Shown: positions 1 to 10,776 of the stretch, one piece after another
Layout: the number at the start of each line of letters is the position of its first letter
Position numbering within the stretch: the first letter of the stretch is position 1
NCBI GenBank assembly: GCA_002898575.1
Contig: BEHT01000002.1
Span: 83,581 to 147,580 of the forward strand
Origin: a bacterium HR17
GTDB lineage: Bacteria > Armatimonadota > Fervidibacteria > Fervidibacterales > Fervidibacteraceae
Length of the DNA: 64,000 nt
Direction: 5' to 3'
Program-made: the position numbers and the translations under genes
The notes under the pieces: generated by a model
What the model was told of the DNA's origin: nothing
Database searches by the model: none
Seen by the model: the letters and a program-made list of their open reading frames with translations, nothing else

Positions 1-344
1 AACTCCGCCCAAAAGCGCGCCTGATGCGCAGAGACTGAGCGGCTGGGACAAAGCAGCGCATAAGATGGGTTGCGGCAATCGGGCGGCACCGTCACTAACC
101 ACCACCGCCGACGGGGCGATTGGGTCGTTATCGGCGCCACTTCACCTTGTGGGACCGGCGTCAGCGGCAATGCTGTCGGGGTGCCGCTGACGATGAAAAC
201 GGCTTGCCACTCTTTGGAGCGCCGAACGAACAGCCCACCGCACCCCCATGCGGAGAGCAAGCGTGCCAATGCCTCACGCCATTGCCCCTGCCGTCCCAGT
301 GCGATGACGCAACGCCAATACACCCAAGGGTCTTTCGCTGCCAT
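1..344 (-). CDS. hypothetical protein, 5' part only (runs off window)
   Basis: An open frame on the minus strand begins at an ATG at 344 and stays open for about 114 codons to the window edge, so only the N-terminal part is visible. It starts MAAKDPWVYWRCVIALGRQG. A Shine-Dalgarno-like AAGAGGT lies about 10 nt upstream, just beyond the ligA stop codon at 365, so it is probably cotranscribed with ligA. The visible part has no clear catalytic motif. Its style, a short helix followed by strands with WQAVFIV and ending in ALLCPSRSVSAHQARFW, is reminiscent of GAF-type sensory domains, but this is only a guess. Confidence 0.55.
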   Translation of the reverse strand, partial: MAAKDPWVYWRCVIALGRQGQWREALARLLSAWGCGGLFVRRSKEWQAVFIVSGTPTALPLTPVPQGEVAPITTQSPRRRWWLVTVPPDCRNPSYALLCPSRSVSAHQARFWAE

Positions 345-364
345 ATGGTTCTCGGACCTCTTCG

Positions 365-2857
<2,493 letters not shown>

Positions 2858-4045
2858 ATGCAGCGGCAAAAGCAAACCCTGTTCGCCATCGTAGCGCTGG
2901 ACTTATTGGGGTTCGGCATGGTCATCCCGCAACTGGGTCCGTATGCCCATGCGTTGGGGGCGCCCGAATGGCTCGTCGGCGTTCTGTTTGCGACTTATTC
3001 GGCGATGCAGTTCCTGTTTGCGCCCGTTTGGGGCAGTTTGTCCGACCGCATCGGGCGCCGCCCTATCCTCCTCGTCTCGCTGGCGGGTTCCGTCATCGGC
3101 TACACCCTATTCGCCCTCGCCAATTCGGTGGCGATGCTGTTTGCGTCGCGGTTGGTGGCGGGCATCGCCGCCGCCAACATCGCCGTCGCACAAGCCTATC
3201 TCGCCGATATCACACCGCCTAATGAACGGGCTGGTGCGATGGGGCTCATCGGTGCTGCGTTTGGGCTGGGCTTCGTCTTGGGTCCGCCGCTGGGCGGTAT
3301 GCTGGGCTATTGGGGCGGCGTTCACGCCATCGGCTTGGGAGCGGCAACGCTGTCATCGCTGGCACTGATGAGCGCATGGGTCCTTCTGCCCGAACCGATG
3401 CGCCACAATGCGGCATCACCGACCTTGTCGCGCTGGCAAGCGTTTCAACAAATTCAGCGCAACCGTGCCCTGCTGCTGTGTGTCGTGTTATTCTTTTTCG
3501 CCACTTTCGCCGTCGCCAATTTGCAATTCAGCCTGCCGCTGTTTTTGCCACTCCGTTGGCATTGGACGACCGAGCAGGCAGGGCTGCGGGTCGGATGGTT
3601 GCTGGGCTTTTCGGGTTTTTTGATGGGAGCGCTGCAAGCGGGTGCCGTCGGGCGCTGGGCAAAGCGGTTCGGCGAACCGCGCCTCATCGTCGCCGGCACG
3701 GGGTTAACGGTCGTGGGGTTAGCCTTATTGCCGCTGGTGCCTTATTGGGTGTGGCTTTTCCCGTGCCTTGCGGTGTTGTCTATTGGGGGCGCAATGGCGC
3801 AACCGTCCCTCGCCAGCCTCGTCTCGCAACTCAGCCCCGAAGACCTACAAGGTAGCGTGCTGGGCGTTTACCAGAGTGCAGGCAGTTTCGCCCGAATCCT
3901 CGGTCCGCTGTGGGCGGGTTTCTGGTTTCACCTCGCCCCCACCTTGCCTTTTTGGACGGCAGCAGCGGTGATGGCAATGGTGTGGGCAATCAGTCGGCAA
4001 CTGCCGCAGTTACCGACCGTAAGGACGCACGCTAAGGCGCCCTGA
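2858..4045 (+). CDS. MFS transporter, DHA1 drug-efflux-like
   Basis: A 395-residue protein of about 12 hydrophobic segments. The first helix FAIVALDLLGFGMVIPQL resembles the D-x-x-G-x-G-x-x-x-P pattern of TetA-type antiporters. The loop after helix 2 carries motif A, GSLSDRIGRRPIL, diagnostic of the major facilitator superfamily. Helix 5 has LGPPLGG, close to the antiporter motif C (GPxxGG). It probably exports a small molecule in exchange for protons across the cytoplasmic membrane; the substrate cannot be told. The start at 2858 is chosen because GGGAG lies 9 nt upstream; an in-frame ATG at 2795 lacks such a site. It converges on trmB with only 9 nt between. Confidence 0.85.
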   Translation: MQRQKQTLFAIVALDLLGFGMVIPQLGPYAHALGAPEWLVGVLFATYSAMQFLFAPVWGSLSDRIGRRPILLVSLAGSVIGYTLFALANSVAMLFASRLVAGIAAANIAVAQAYLADITPPNERAGAMGLIGAAFGLGFVLGPPLGGMLGYWGGVHAIGLGAATLSSLALMSAWVLLPEPMRHNAASPTLSRWQAFQQIQRNRALLLCVVLFFFATFAVANLQFSLPLFLPLRWHWTTEQAGLRVGWLLGFSGFLMGALQAGAVGRWAKRFGEPRLIVAGTGLTVVGLALLPLVPYWVWLFPCLAVLSIGGAMAQPSLASLVSQLSPEDLQGSVLGVYQSAGSFARILGPLWAGFWFHLAPTLPFWTAAAVMAMVWAISRQLPQLPTVRTHAKAP

Positions 4046-4054
4046 AAAGGCGCA

Positions 4055-5131
4055 TCAACCTCCCAGATCAATCGCCCGCCACACCGCAGGCAAACAGGTC
4101 GTGTGCTTGACAGTGGCGCCAGGCAACGACGCCATTACGGTGCGGGCAAGCAATGCCACCGCCCGATGGACACCTTTGGTCGGATCGGGGCAACCGACTT
4201 CGTGCAACCGCAACAAAATGCCGTCGCTGTGTGGATGGGCGACGACGAAAAACCGCTGGGTCAACTTACCTTCGGCGACAATCACATCCACTAATACGCG
4301 GTCATCGCCGCGGTAGGCGTCTTTGACGACGATGACGCACTCGTCGCTGTGCCGAAAGGTTTGGCGCGGAATGTGTTGGCGCAATTGCTCCCAATCGACG
4401 GGTTGGCTGACTTGCAGCGTTACCTGCGGCATTGGCTCATCGCCTCGCAGCACTGCCAACGGGTAAATGCGCTCCAACCATTCGGGTTGGTCCACTTGTC
4501 GCACCTTGCGAAAGCCCAGGTAGAACAGCCGTCGCCCTTGTGCCTTCCACTTGCGGGCATACTTGGTGGCGTAGTAGTCGGGTAACTCGTGGCGCAAGGG
4601 CGTTGTCCACAACGGCGCGTAAGCGGGACACGCCGAAAAGGCTGCCAGCACCTCTTGTGCGTAAGGTTCATCGTCGGTCACCGCAATGAAAGTGCCGCCT
4701 TCCCGCAGCCGTGACGCCAGCAGCCACGCAAACGCTGCGTCTACCAAGCGGCGCTTGTGGTGGCGCCGCTTGTGCCAAGGGTCGGGGAAGTTCAGGTAAA
4801 GTGCCGTCAAACTATCGGGCGCAAACAGGCGCGATAGGGCGTGGCTACCTTCCATCGGCAGCAACCGCACATTGGTCACGCCCGCTTGCCGCACGCGGTT
4901 GCGGGCTTTCAACAAAAATTTGCGGGCGACCTCCACGCCGACGCAGTTGGCGTCAGGGAAGCGTTGTGCCAGCCAAACCAGAAACTCCCCGTTGCCGACG
5001 CCGATTTCCAGCAGCAACGGTGCATCGCGCCCGAACAAATGAGACCAATCAGGGCGAACGGGCAACGCCGTCGGGCGCAGCACAATCCCGTCCAGCGTGA
5101 CGACCACATCATCGGGAAGTTCTGCAGCCAT
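4055..5131 (-). CDS. trmB: tRNA (guanine-N7-)-methyltransferase with C-terminal extension
   Basis: Makes 7-methylguanosine at position 46 of tRNA with S-adenosylmethionine. The SAM-binding motif LLLEIGVGNGEF sits at residues 39-50 and the TrmB signature NFPDPWHKRRHHKRR at 114-128, followed by the conserved TKYARKWKAQGR block at 189-200. The core ends near residue 210, as in ordinary TrmB proteins of about 220-240 residues. Another roughly 150 residues follow. A long C-terminal extension is known in thermophile TrmB (Aquifex), where it supports dimer stability and fidelity. The start lies 6 nt after the gyrA stop, so the two are very likely one operon. Confidence 0.93.
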   Translation of the reverse strand: MAAELPDDVVVTLDGIVLRPTALPVRPDWSHLFGRDAPLLLEIGVGNGEFLVWLAQRFPDANCVGVEVARKFLLKARNRVRQAGVTNVRLLPMEGSHALSRLFAPDSLTALYLNFPDPWHKRRHHKRRLVDAAFAWLLASRLREGGTFIAVTDDEPYAQEVLAAFSACPAYAPLWTTPLRHELPDYYATKYARKWKAQGRRLFYLGFRKVRQVDQPEWLERIYPLAVLRGDEPMPQVTLQVSQPVDWEQLRQHIPRQTFRHSDECVIVVKDAYRGDDRVLVDVIVAEGKLTQRFFVVAHPHSDGILLRLHEVGCPDPTKGVHRAVALLARTVMASLPGATVKHTTCLPAVWRAIDLGG

Positions 5132-5137
5132 CTCATC

Positions 5138-8100
5138 TTACGCCTCTTCCGTCGGTCGGACGACGAGCGTGACGCCCGTGATGACATCGCCGTTTTTGAC
5201 AGGCACCAACACACGCCCGCGTGCGGCGCGGCTGAGTTTGCGCACTTGTGCCACTTCCAACCGCACGACAACGCCCCGCGCCGTCGTGATGAGCACCGCG
5301 TCGTCAGGGCGAACGACTTGCACCGCGACCAAGTCGCCCGTCTTCTTGTCCAGCCCCATCAAGATGAGCCCTTTGCCACCTCGCCCTTGCGGGCGAATTT
5401 CCTTGAGCGCCACGCGCTTGCCGTAACCGAACGCGGAGACGACCAACACTGAATCGTCGCCCGCTTCTACCAAGTCAAAGGAGACGACCTTGTCGCCTTC
5501 CTGCAGGCTGATGCCCCGCACGCCTTGCGCTTGTCGCCCCATCGGGCGCACTTCGTCTTCCTTGAAGCGGATGACCATGCCCTTTGCCGTCGCCAGCAAC
5601 ACTTCCTTGTTGCCGTCTGTCCATTTGACGCCGCACAGTTCATCGCCTTCCGTCAGCGTGATAGCCTGTACGCCCTTTGCCAAGCGGGTCGTGAATTCAC
5701 CAAGGGGCGACTTTTTGACCGTGCCGTTGCGGGTCGCCATGAAGAGGTAGCCGCCGCCGTCAAAGGTGGCGATGGGCACGGTGGCGACAATTTGCTCATC
5801 GCTGTCCAGTTGCAGCAATTGACCCAAGTGGGTCCCTTTCGCCTCGCGGCTGGCGGCGGGAATTTCGTAGGCGCGCAGTTGGTAGCAGCGCCCTTTGTTG
5901 CTGAAGAAGAGGAGCGTGTGGCGCGTGGACGCGATGACCAGATCCGCCAACGCGTCTTGCTCCTTGCGGCTTAACCCGATGGTCGTTTTGCCTCGTCGCC
6001 GCTCCAAGTAAGCCTCAAGGGGCAACCGTTTGATGTAGCCGTCGCGGCTGATGGCGATGGCAATGTCCTGCTCCGCCAACAACTCTTCCATCGGCACATC
6101 GGCGTCTTCGGCTTGGGCGACGATCGCGGTGCGGCGATGGTCAGCGAATTGGCGTTTGACTTCCTGTAATTCCTGCTTGATGATGAAGTCCACTTGCTTT
6201 GGGCTGCGCAAAATGGACTGCAACTCTTCAATCCGCCTAATGAGCGCCTCATACTCCTCACGCAACCGCTGTTGGTCAAGGCGGGTCAGTTGCCCCAGTT
6301 GCATGTTCAAGATCGCGTCGGCTTGCTGTTCGCTCAACTTGAACTGGCGCATCAACCGCTCGCGGGCTTCCTCACGGCTTTCGCTGCGGCGGATGAGCGC
6401 GATCACTTCGTCTAGGTTGCGGGCGACCAACCGCAAGCCCTCCAAGATATGGGCGCGGGCTTCAGCGCGGCGCAACTCAAACTGCGTGCGCCGCGTGACG
6501 ACTTGGCGGCGGTGGTCAAGATAGTGCTGCAGGATATCTTTGAGCGTCAGGATTTTGGGCTCGTTGTCGACCAGCGCCAGCAAGATGATGCCGTAGTTGA
6601 CCCGCAGGTTGGTGACTTTGTAAAGTTGCGACAAAACGGCGCGCGGGTTGTAATCGCGTTTGACTTCCACGACGATGCGCATACCCGTGCGGTCGGTCTC
6701 ATCGTTGATGTCAGCGACACCTTCCAACTTGCGGCTTTGCACCAAGTTGGCGATTTGGACGATGAGTTGTTCTTTGCTGACGCGGTAGGGCAATTCGGTG
6801 ATGACGATGGCGGTGCGTCCGCCCGGCAAGTTTTCAATCGTCGCCCGCCCTTGCAAGACAATCGTGCCGCGCCCCGTTGTGTAGGCGTCGCGGATGCCGT
6901 CTTTGCCGACGATGATGCCGCCCGTCGGAAAATCGGGACCGGGCAAAAAGCGCATTAAGTCGTCTATGTTGGCGTCAGGGTTGTCAATCAGGTGCAGTAG
7001 CGCGTCCACGACCTCGCCCAAGTTGTGGGGCGGAATTTCCGTCGCCATCGCGACGGCGATGCCCGTCGCCCCGTTGATGAGCAAGTTGGGCACCTTCGCC
7101 GGCAGCACGACAGGCTCCATGTGCTTTTCGTCGTAGTTGGGGCGCCAATCCACCGTGTCCTTGTCAATGTCTTCCAACAGCGCCATCGCAATGGGTGACA
7201 AGCGGCACTCGGTGTTGTGGTTGACAAAACCGTTGGCGACGAACGAGTGACAATCGCTGTCTACCCGCACCGAGTAGACCCGCTGCCAACCGGCCGGCTC
7301 TATCGCCACGACGCGGTCAAACAGGTAACGGGGCTGAGGGGCGAAAAGGAGCCCTACCAAGTCGCACTGTGTCAACGCTTCCGCCCAGCGCGGTAGCACC
7401 GGAACCAAGCGGGCAGGACGGTCAAGGTTGTGCTGGCGGAACCATGCGCGATGGCGTTGAGCGACACGCCGAGCATACGCCGCCAAAAGGGACATGAGGC
7501 TATGCCGCACCAACACCTTGCTTGACAGGTGCGTCAACCCTTCCTGCAGCGCGCGGCGTTTCGTTTCCGAAACAAAGCCGATACGCTCGGCAAACAGCCG
7601 CAAGTTTTCCACACCCTCAAGGCACAACCGCCACTCTTTGCGGTCGGGGTCAAAGTAGCGGGCGCTGGCGATGCCGAACCGCAGAAGTAAGACCTGCACC
7701 TGCTTGACAAGTTGCTCACTGCCGGAACTCAAAGTCACGCGGGAGAGCGTCCCGCTGGATTGCTCTACCACGCTGCCGCTTTCAAACAGTGCTTGCAGGA
7801 ACGCAGCGACCACCGAGGAGGGCGAACGCAAGATAACGGGCGGGACGACGCGCCCTTTAGCCTTGCCCTTCACGCCCAAGCGGTGCAGGAAGGCGACCAC
7901 CTGCTTTGACGCAATTTGCATCCGCCAGAGCGGCTGCTTGCCCAAACCGACGCGCGGTCGCAACCGCTTGTGCAACCGACAGGTCGGGAACACTTGGGAC
8001 CACACTTGTTGGAAGGCATCGGCAAATTCACCGGGCGTTACCGTGACCTCAATGGCCCGCTTGCGCGCTGTTCCGTCTGCCACCAACGCGCCTAACAGGA

Positions 8101-8917
8101 ACGCCAACCGTTCGTCCAATTTTGCCGGCAACAGATGGCGAGGCGCCCGCGACCCGACGGGGAGGGGCGGATGAAACGGGCGCAGATCAACGGGTTGTGT
8201 CGTCCACAAGGCACCGCTGCGGTCAATGACTACAAAGTCGCCGACTTGCAATTGTTCCAGTGTTTTCCAAACGAAAGTCGGGCGCCCGTCGCCGTCAAGA
8301 GAGCAAACGAGCAAGGGATGGTTGAAAGTGCCCGTCACCTCGTAGCCGTGTTGGGTCTGAACCCGCAGAGTCGGGTGCACCCCACTGTCAAACCAGCGCG
8401 TTGCAGTGTTGACCTTGCCGGCAAAGGACAGGACTTTAACGGTTATCGCCTTGGTGCCTTCGTCTACCGACTCACCGTCTTCGCCCAACTCTGCGATGGG
8501 CACAAGCCCTTTGTCCGTCACGACGAGCGTGTCGCCTGTCACGCAATAGCGCATCTGCGCCGGAGGATCGCCGTCAATGCTGCCGAAGTTGCCTTGACCG
8601 TCAATGAGCGGGTAGCGCATCGTGAAGTCCTGCGCCATCCGCACCAGCGCTTCGTAAATGGGCGCATCGCCGTGCGGGTGATACTTTTTCATGACTTCAC
8701 CGACGACCGCCGCGCACTTTTCACGGGGGCGGTCGGGGAACATGTTTTGTTCGTACATCGCGTAGAGGACGCGTCGTTGGACAGGCTTGAGCCCGTCGCG
8801 GACATCCGGCAACGCCCGCGACACAATGACGCTCATCGCATAGCGGGTGTAGGAAGTCGCTAACTCCCGCTCCAGCGGAACAGTGACCAGTTCACGGGCG
8901 AACGGCGTTTGTGCCAT
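5138..8917 (-). CDS. gyrA: DNA gyrase subunit A, interrupted by an in-frame intein
   Basis: Breakage-reunion and DNA-wrapping subunit of gyrase, which introduces negative supercoils with GyrB. The 1259-codon frame encodes about 815 residues of GyrA, the normal size, plus a 444-residue intein. The N-terminal exon (1-124) has ALPDVRDGLKPVQRR and YHPHGDAPIYEALVRMAQ and ends at the catalytic tyrosine in QMRY. The protein resumes with TECRLSPIAMALLEDIDKDT. The C-terminal propeller contains a GyrA box, QGRGGKG. The ATG at 8917 is chosen because AAGGAGG lies about 9 nt upstream; a TTG-initiated form 10 codons longer would overlap the upstream gene. It is followed 6 nt later by trmB. Confidence 0.96.
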   Translation of the reverse strand: MAQTPFARELVTVPLERELATSYTRYAMSVIVSRALPDVRDGLKPVQRRVLYAMYEQNMFPDRPREKCAAVVGEVMKKYHPHGDAPIYEALVRMAQDFTMRYPLIDGQGNFGSIDGDPPAQMRYCVTGDTLVVTDKGLVPIAELGEDGESVDEGTKAITVKVLSFAGKVNTATRWFDSGVHPTLRVQTQHGYEVTGTFNHPLLVCSLDGDGRPTFVWKTLEQLQVGDFVVIDRSGALWTTQPVDLRPFHPPLPVGSRAPRHLLPAKLDERLAFLLGALVADGTARKRAIEVTVTPGEFADAFQQVWSQVFPTCRLHKRLRPRVGLGKQPLWRMQIASKQVVAFLHRLGVKGKAKGRVVPPVILRSPSSVVAAFLQALFESGSVVEQSSGTLSRVTLSSGSEQLVKQVQVLLLRFGIASARYFDPDRKEWRLCLEGVENLRLFAERIGFVSETKRRALQEGLTHLSSKVLVRHSLMSLLAAYARRVAQRHRAWFRQHNLDRPARLVPVLPRWAEALTQCDLVGLLFAPQPRYLFDRVVAIEPAGWQRVYSVRVDSDCHSFVANGFVNHNTECRLSPIAMALLEDIDKDTVDWRPNYDEKHMEPVVLPAKVPNLLINGATGIAVAMATEIPPHNLGEVVDALLHLIDNPDANIDDLMRFLPGPDFPTGGIIVGKDGIRDAYTTGRGTIVLQGRATIENLPGGRTAIVITELPYRVSKEQLIVQIANLVQSRKLEGVADINDETDRTGMRIVVEVKRDYNPRAVLSQLYKVTNLRVNYGIILLALVDNEPKILTLKDILQHYLDHRRQVVTRRTQFELRRAEARAHILEGLRLVARNLDEVIALIRRSESREEARERLMRQFKLSEQQADAILNMQLGQLTRLDQQRLREEYEALIRRIEELQSILRSPKQVDFIIKQELQEVKRQFADHRRTAIVAQAEDADVPMEELLAEQDIAIAISRDGYIKRLPLEAYLERRRGKTTIGLSRKEQDALADLVIASTRHTLLFFSNKGRCYQLRAYEIPAASREAKGTHLGQLLQLDSDEQIVATVPIATFDGGGYLFMATRNGTVKKSPLGEFTTRLAKGVQAITLTEGDELCGVKWTDGNKEVLLATAKGMVIRFKEDEVRPMGRQAQGVRGISLQEGDKVVSFDLVEAGDDSVLVVSAFGYGKRVALKEIRPQGRGGKGLILMGLDKKTGDLVAVQVVRPDDAVLITTARGVVVRLEVAQVRKLSRAARGRVLVPVKNGDVITGVTLVVRPTEEA
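7214..8545 (-). other. GyrA intein with LAGLIDADG-type endonuclease domain
   Basis: A protein-splicing element of 444 residues translated within gyrA. It begins with Cys1 (CVTGDTLVVTDKGLVP, block A), has block B GTFNHPLLV (Thr73, His76), block F YSVRVDSDCHSFVANG and ends FVNHN (His443-Asn444) before extein Thr. The central part has two endonuclease motifs, LGALVADGT (151-159) and LQALFESGS (250-258). Each keeps an acidic residue, so homing activity cannot be ruled out. It lies immediately after the catalytic tyrosine, the same site occupied by mycobacterial GyrA inteins. All splicing residues are present, so excision should restore active GyrA. Confidence 0.95.
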
Positions 8918-8943
8918 CGGCACGAACCTCCTTCTCAAGGACA

Positions 8944-9771
8944 TCAAGGTGTCGCTGCCATTTGTGCCTTACGCACTTGCCACAGGACAGCGGTGACGAT
9001 TGCCCAGTAGAGCCCGTAGTAGAGCGCGGCACCTAAATAGGGCACTTGCGCCCATTGCTCCACCAGCGGGAGCACCAACCCCAAAACGCACATCGGCGTC
9101 AACGCGTAAACGCACACATTGAGCATCTGTGCGTATTCCAACTCCAGCCGCCAAATTGCGTCCAGCACCATCGCCACGCCGCTGGCGAGGACATAGTGCA
9201 AAAACTTGGTCATCAGCGTGTAAAGCAACAGAAAGCCCAACACGAAGACGGTCAGGCGGTTGACCCAACGGTCACGCACATAGCGCCAAAACGCGGCGTT
9301 GAGGGTCACAGGGCGTTGAGGTAACGGCACCCCAGCAAGCCAACGGAAGGCATGGGTCAGCGGAACCTGATACAAAAACCCGCGCGCTTGAATGAGCACG
9401 CGGTCGCGGGTGACAAGGAAACTGACCCAAGGTCCCAGCGGTGGGCGCGTCGTTGTCCCTTTGGGGTCAAGGACTAACAGGGCGTTGAAGGGCACGCGGG
9501 GGTCAATCAGGTCAACCGTGCGCGGGGCAGGAAAATCGGCGACCAACTGACCATTGCGCAGCGTGACTGGGGGCACCCTGTGTGCGACGAGGTCAAAAAA
9601 CAGCCGCACATTAGTGCGCAACGGTCCGACGATGATGAGCCAGTGCACCAATCCCGTCAGCAGTGCCAGCCGCACAAAATAGGCAAACCCCTCCGTGCTC
9701 GGTTCACGGAGGAACTCCAAATAGTGCTGACCGGGCAACAAAGCGCGCAGGAACTTGCGCGCGAAGGTCAT
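8944..9771 (-). CDS. membrane protein, DUF1189-like
   Basis: A 275-residue protein with an N-terminal membrane segment (ALLTGLVHWLIIVG), an extracytoplasmic region of about 120 residues and three or four C-terminal membrane segments (VFVLGFLLLYTLM, CVYALTPMCVLGLVLPLV, ALYYGLYWAIVTAVLW). This arrangement and the RLFFD...DLIDPRVPFNALLVLDPKG region resemble DUF1189 membrane proteins, whose function is not established. Its stop codon lies 27 nt upstream of the chosen gyrA start, and it follows the tRNA-Thr gene on the same strand, so it may be transcribed with both. Confidence 0.6.
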   Translation of the reverse strand: MTFARKFLRALLPGQHYLEFLREPSTEGFAYFVRLALLTGLVHWLIIVGPLRTNVRLFFDLVAHRVPPVTLRNGQLVADFPAPRTVDLIDPRVPFNALLVLDPKGTTTRPPLGPWVSFLVTRDRVLIQARGFLYQVPLTHAFRWLAGVPLPQRPVTLNAAFWRYVRDRWVNRLTVFVLGFLLLYTLMTKFLHYVLASGVAMVLDAIWRLELEYAQMLNVCVYALTPMCVLGLVLPLVEQWAQVPYLGAALYYGLYWAIVTAVLWQVRKAQMAATP

Positions 9772-9796
9772 GTCGGTCGCTCCTTCGGCAACGGGA

Positions 9797-9871
9797 TGGA
9801 GCCCCCGCCGGGACTTGAACCCGGGACCTCACCCTTACCAAGGGTGCGCTCTGCCGCTGAGCTACGAGGGC
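9797..9871 (-). tRNA. tRNA-Thr (GGT anticodon)
   Basis: Reading the minus strand, acceptor GCCCTCG pairs with CGGGGGC (one G.U pair). The anticodon stem CACCC/GGGTG holds loop TTGGTAA with anticodon GGT, and the T loop is TTCAAGT. The 3' CCA is encoded. It lies 28 nt downstream of tRNA-Tyr on the same strand. Confidence 0.95.
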
Positions 9872-9899
9872 GTCCAGCACCGTTACTTTCCGCCGCTTC

Positions 9900-9987
9900 T
9901 GGTGGAGGGGGGAGGATTTGAACCTCCGAAGGGCCGTCGCCCACCAGGTTTACAGCCTGGCCCCTTTGGCCGCTCGGGCACCCCTCC
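9900..9987 (-). tRNA. tRNA-Tyr (GTA anticodon)
   Basis: Acceptor GGAGGGG pairs with CCCCTCC. The anticodon stem CCAGG/CCTGG encloses CTGTAAA (anticodon GTA). The long variable arm (GGGCGACGGCCC) is typical of bacterial tRNA-Tyr. The T loop is TTCAAAT and the 3' CCA is encoded. Confidence 0.95.
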
Positions 9988-10006
9988 AAAGTGCGGGGCG
10001 ACGAAA

Positions 10007-10012
10007 ATTATA
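10007..10012 (-). promoter_or_regulatory. -10 box upstream of the tRNA-Tyr/tRNA-Thr/gyrA strand
   Basis: A perfect TATAAT on the minus strand ends 19 nt before the 5' end of tRNA-Tyr, a good distance for a tRNA promoter. No good TTGACA lies 16-18 nt upstream, so the assignment rests on the -10 and its position. Confidence 0.5.
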
Positions 10013-10037
10013 ACGCAACCCAAGAGGGAAAACGCCC

Positions 10038-10754
10038 TCAGCGGTGCCGTGAGCGCGTCGTGTCGGGCGCTGTCTCATCGGTGGCGTCGTAGAACCGTGC
10101 CGAAACGGCGCCAGCGCGCACAAGCGATTCCAACAATTGTTCCGGCGTGACCCGCCCTGACAGGTTGACCGTTAAGCGGAGGCGGTGAAAGTCCGAGTCA
10201 CCCGAAGGCAACGATTCAACTTGCAGCAACCGCGCCCGCAAGTCACCGAGCGCCGTCAGCAACTGCCACAATATCTCGGGGCTGGACGGTAACTCACAGT
10301 CTACGATGTGCGTTTGCCCTCCTGCCCGATGCGTCAGGAAGCGTTCCACGAAACGCAGCCCCGAGAGGGCAATCAAGACGGTCAATGTGCCCATGGCACC
10401 GAGGGCATAATAGCCGGCGCCGACGACCATGCCAATAGCAGCGGTCGTCCAAATAGACGCTGCGGTCGTTAGTCCGCGAATGACATCGCCGCGCAGCCAA
10501 ATCGTGCCAGCGCCGATGAAACCGATGCCCGTGACAATTTGTGCCGCGATCCGTCCGGGGTCACCGTGCCATTCTGCCATCATCACTGACACCAAGGTGA
10601 AAAGGCAGGACCCGACACCCACCAATACATGGGTCCGTAACCCTGCTGGGCGTTCTTGGGCTTCGCGTTCTGCGCCGATACATCCGCTCAACACCATCGT
10701 CACCAGCAGGCGCAAGAGGGCGTCTACGGTCGTCACTTGCGCCGTCGGCTCCAT
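10038..10754 (-). CDS. MgtC/SapB family membrane protein
   Basis: A 238-residue protein with the MgtC pattern: RLLVTMVLSGCIGAEREAQERPAGLRTHVLVGVGS with the conserved GAERE and GLRTH. Four or five membrane segments follow, including the typical RIAAQIVTGIGFIGAGTIW and GLTTAASIWTTAAIGMVVG. The C-terminal 90 residues look like an ACT-like soluble domain. MgtC proteins act in the inner membrane in Mg2+ limitation and F-ATPase control in pathogens; in free-living bacteria the role is unclear. The start at 10754 is preferred because GAAGGA lies just upstream; longer forms would run into the gene ending at 10777, which is on the same strand 22 nt upstream. Confidence 0.85.
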   Translation of the reverse strand: MEPTAQVTTVDALLRLLVTMVLSGCIGAEREAQERPAGLRTHVLVGVGSCLFTLVSVMMAEWHGDPGRIAAQIVTGIGFIGAGTIWLRGDVIRGLTTAASIWTTAAIGMVVGAGYYALGAMGTLTVLIALSGLRFVERFLTHRAGGQTHIVDCELPSSPEILWQLLTALGDLRARLLQVESLPSGDSDFHRLRLTVNLSGRVTPEQLLESLVRAGAVSARFYDATDETAPDTTRSRHR

Positions 10755-10776
10755 CATACTTCCTTCACCACGCTTT

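Noticed and set aside
8918..8947. Upstream TTG start for gyrA
   Set aside because: It would overlap the preceding stop codon, while AAGGAGG stands at the right distance from the ATG at 8917 and the shorter N-terminus fits GyrA.
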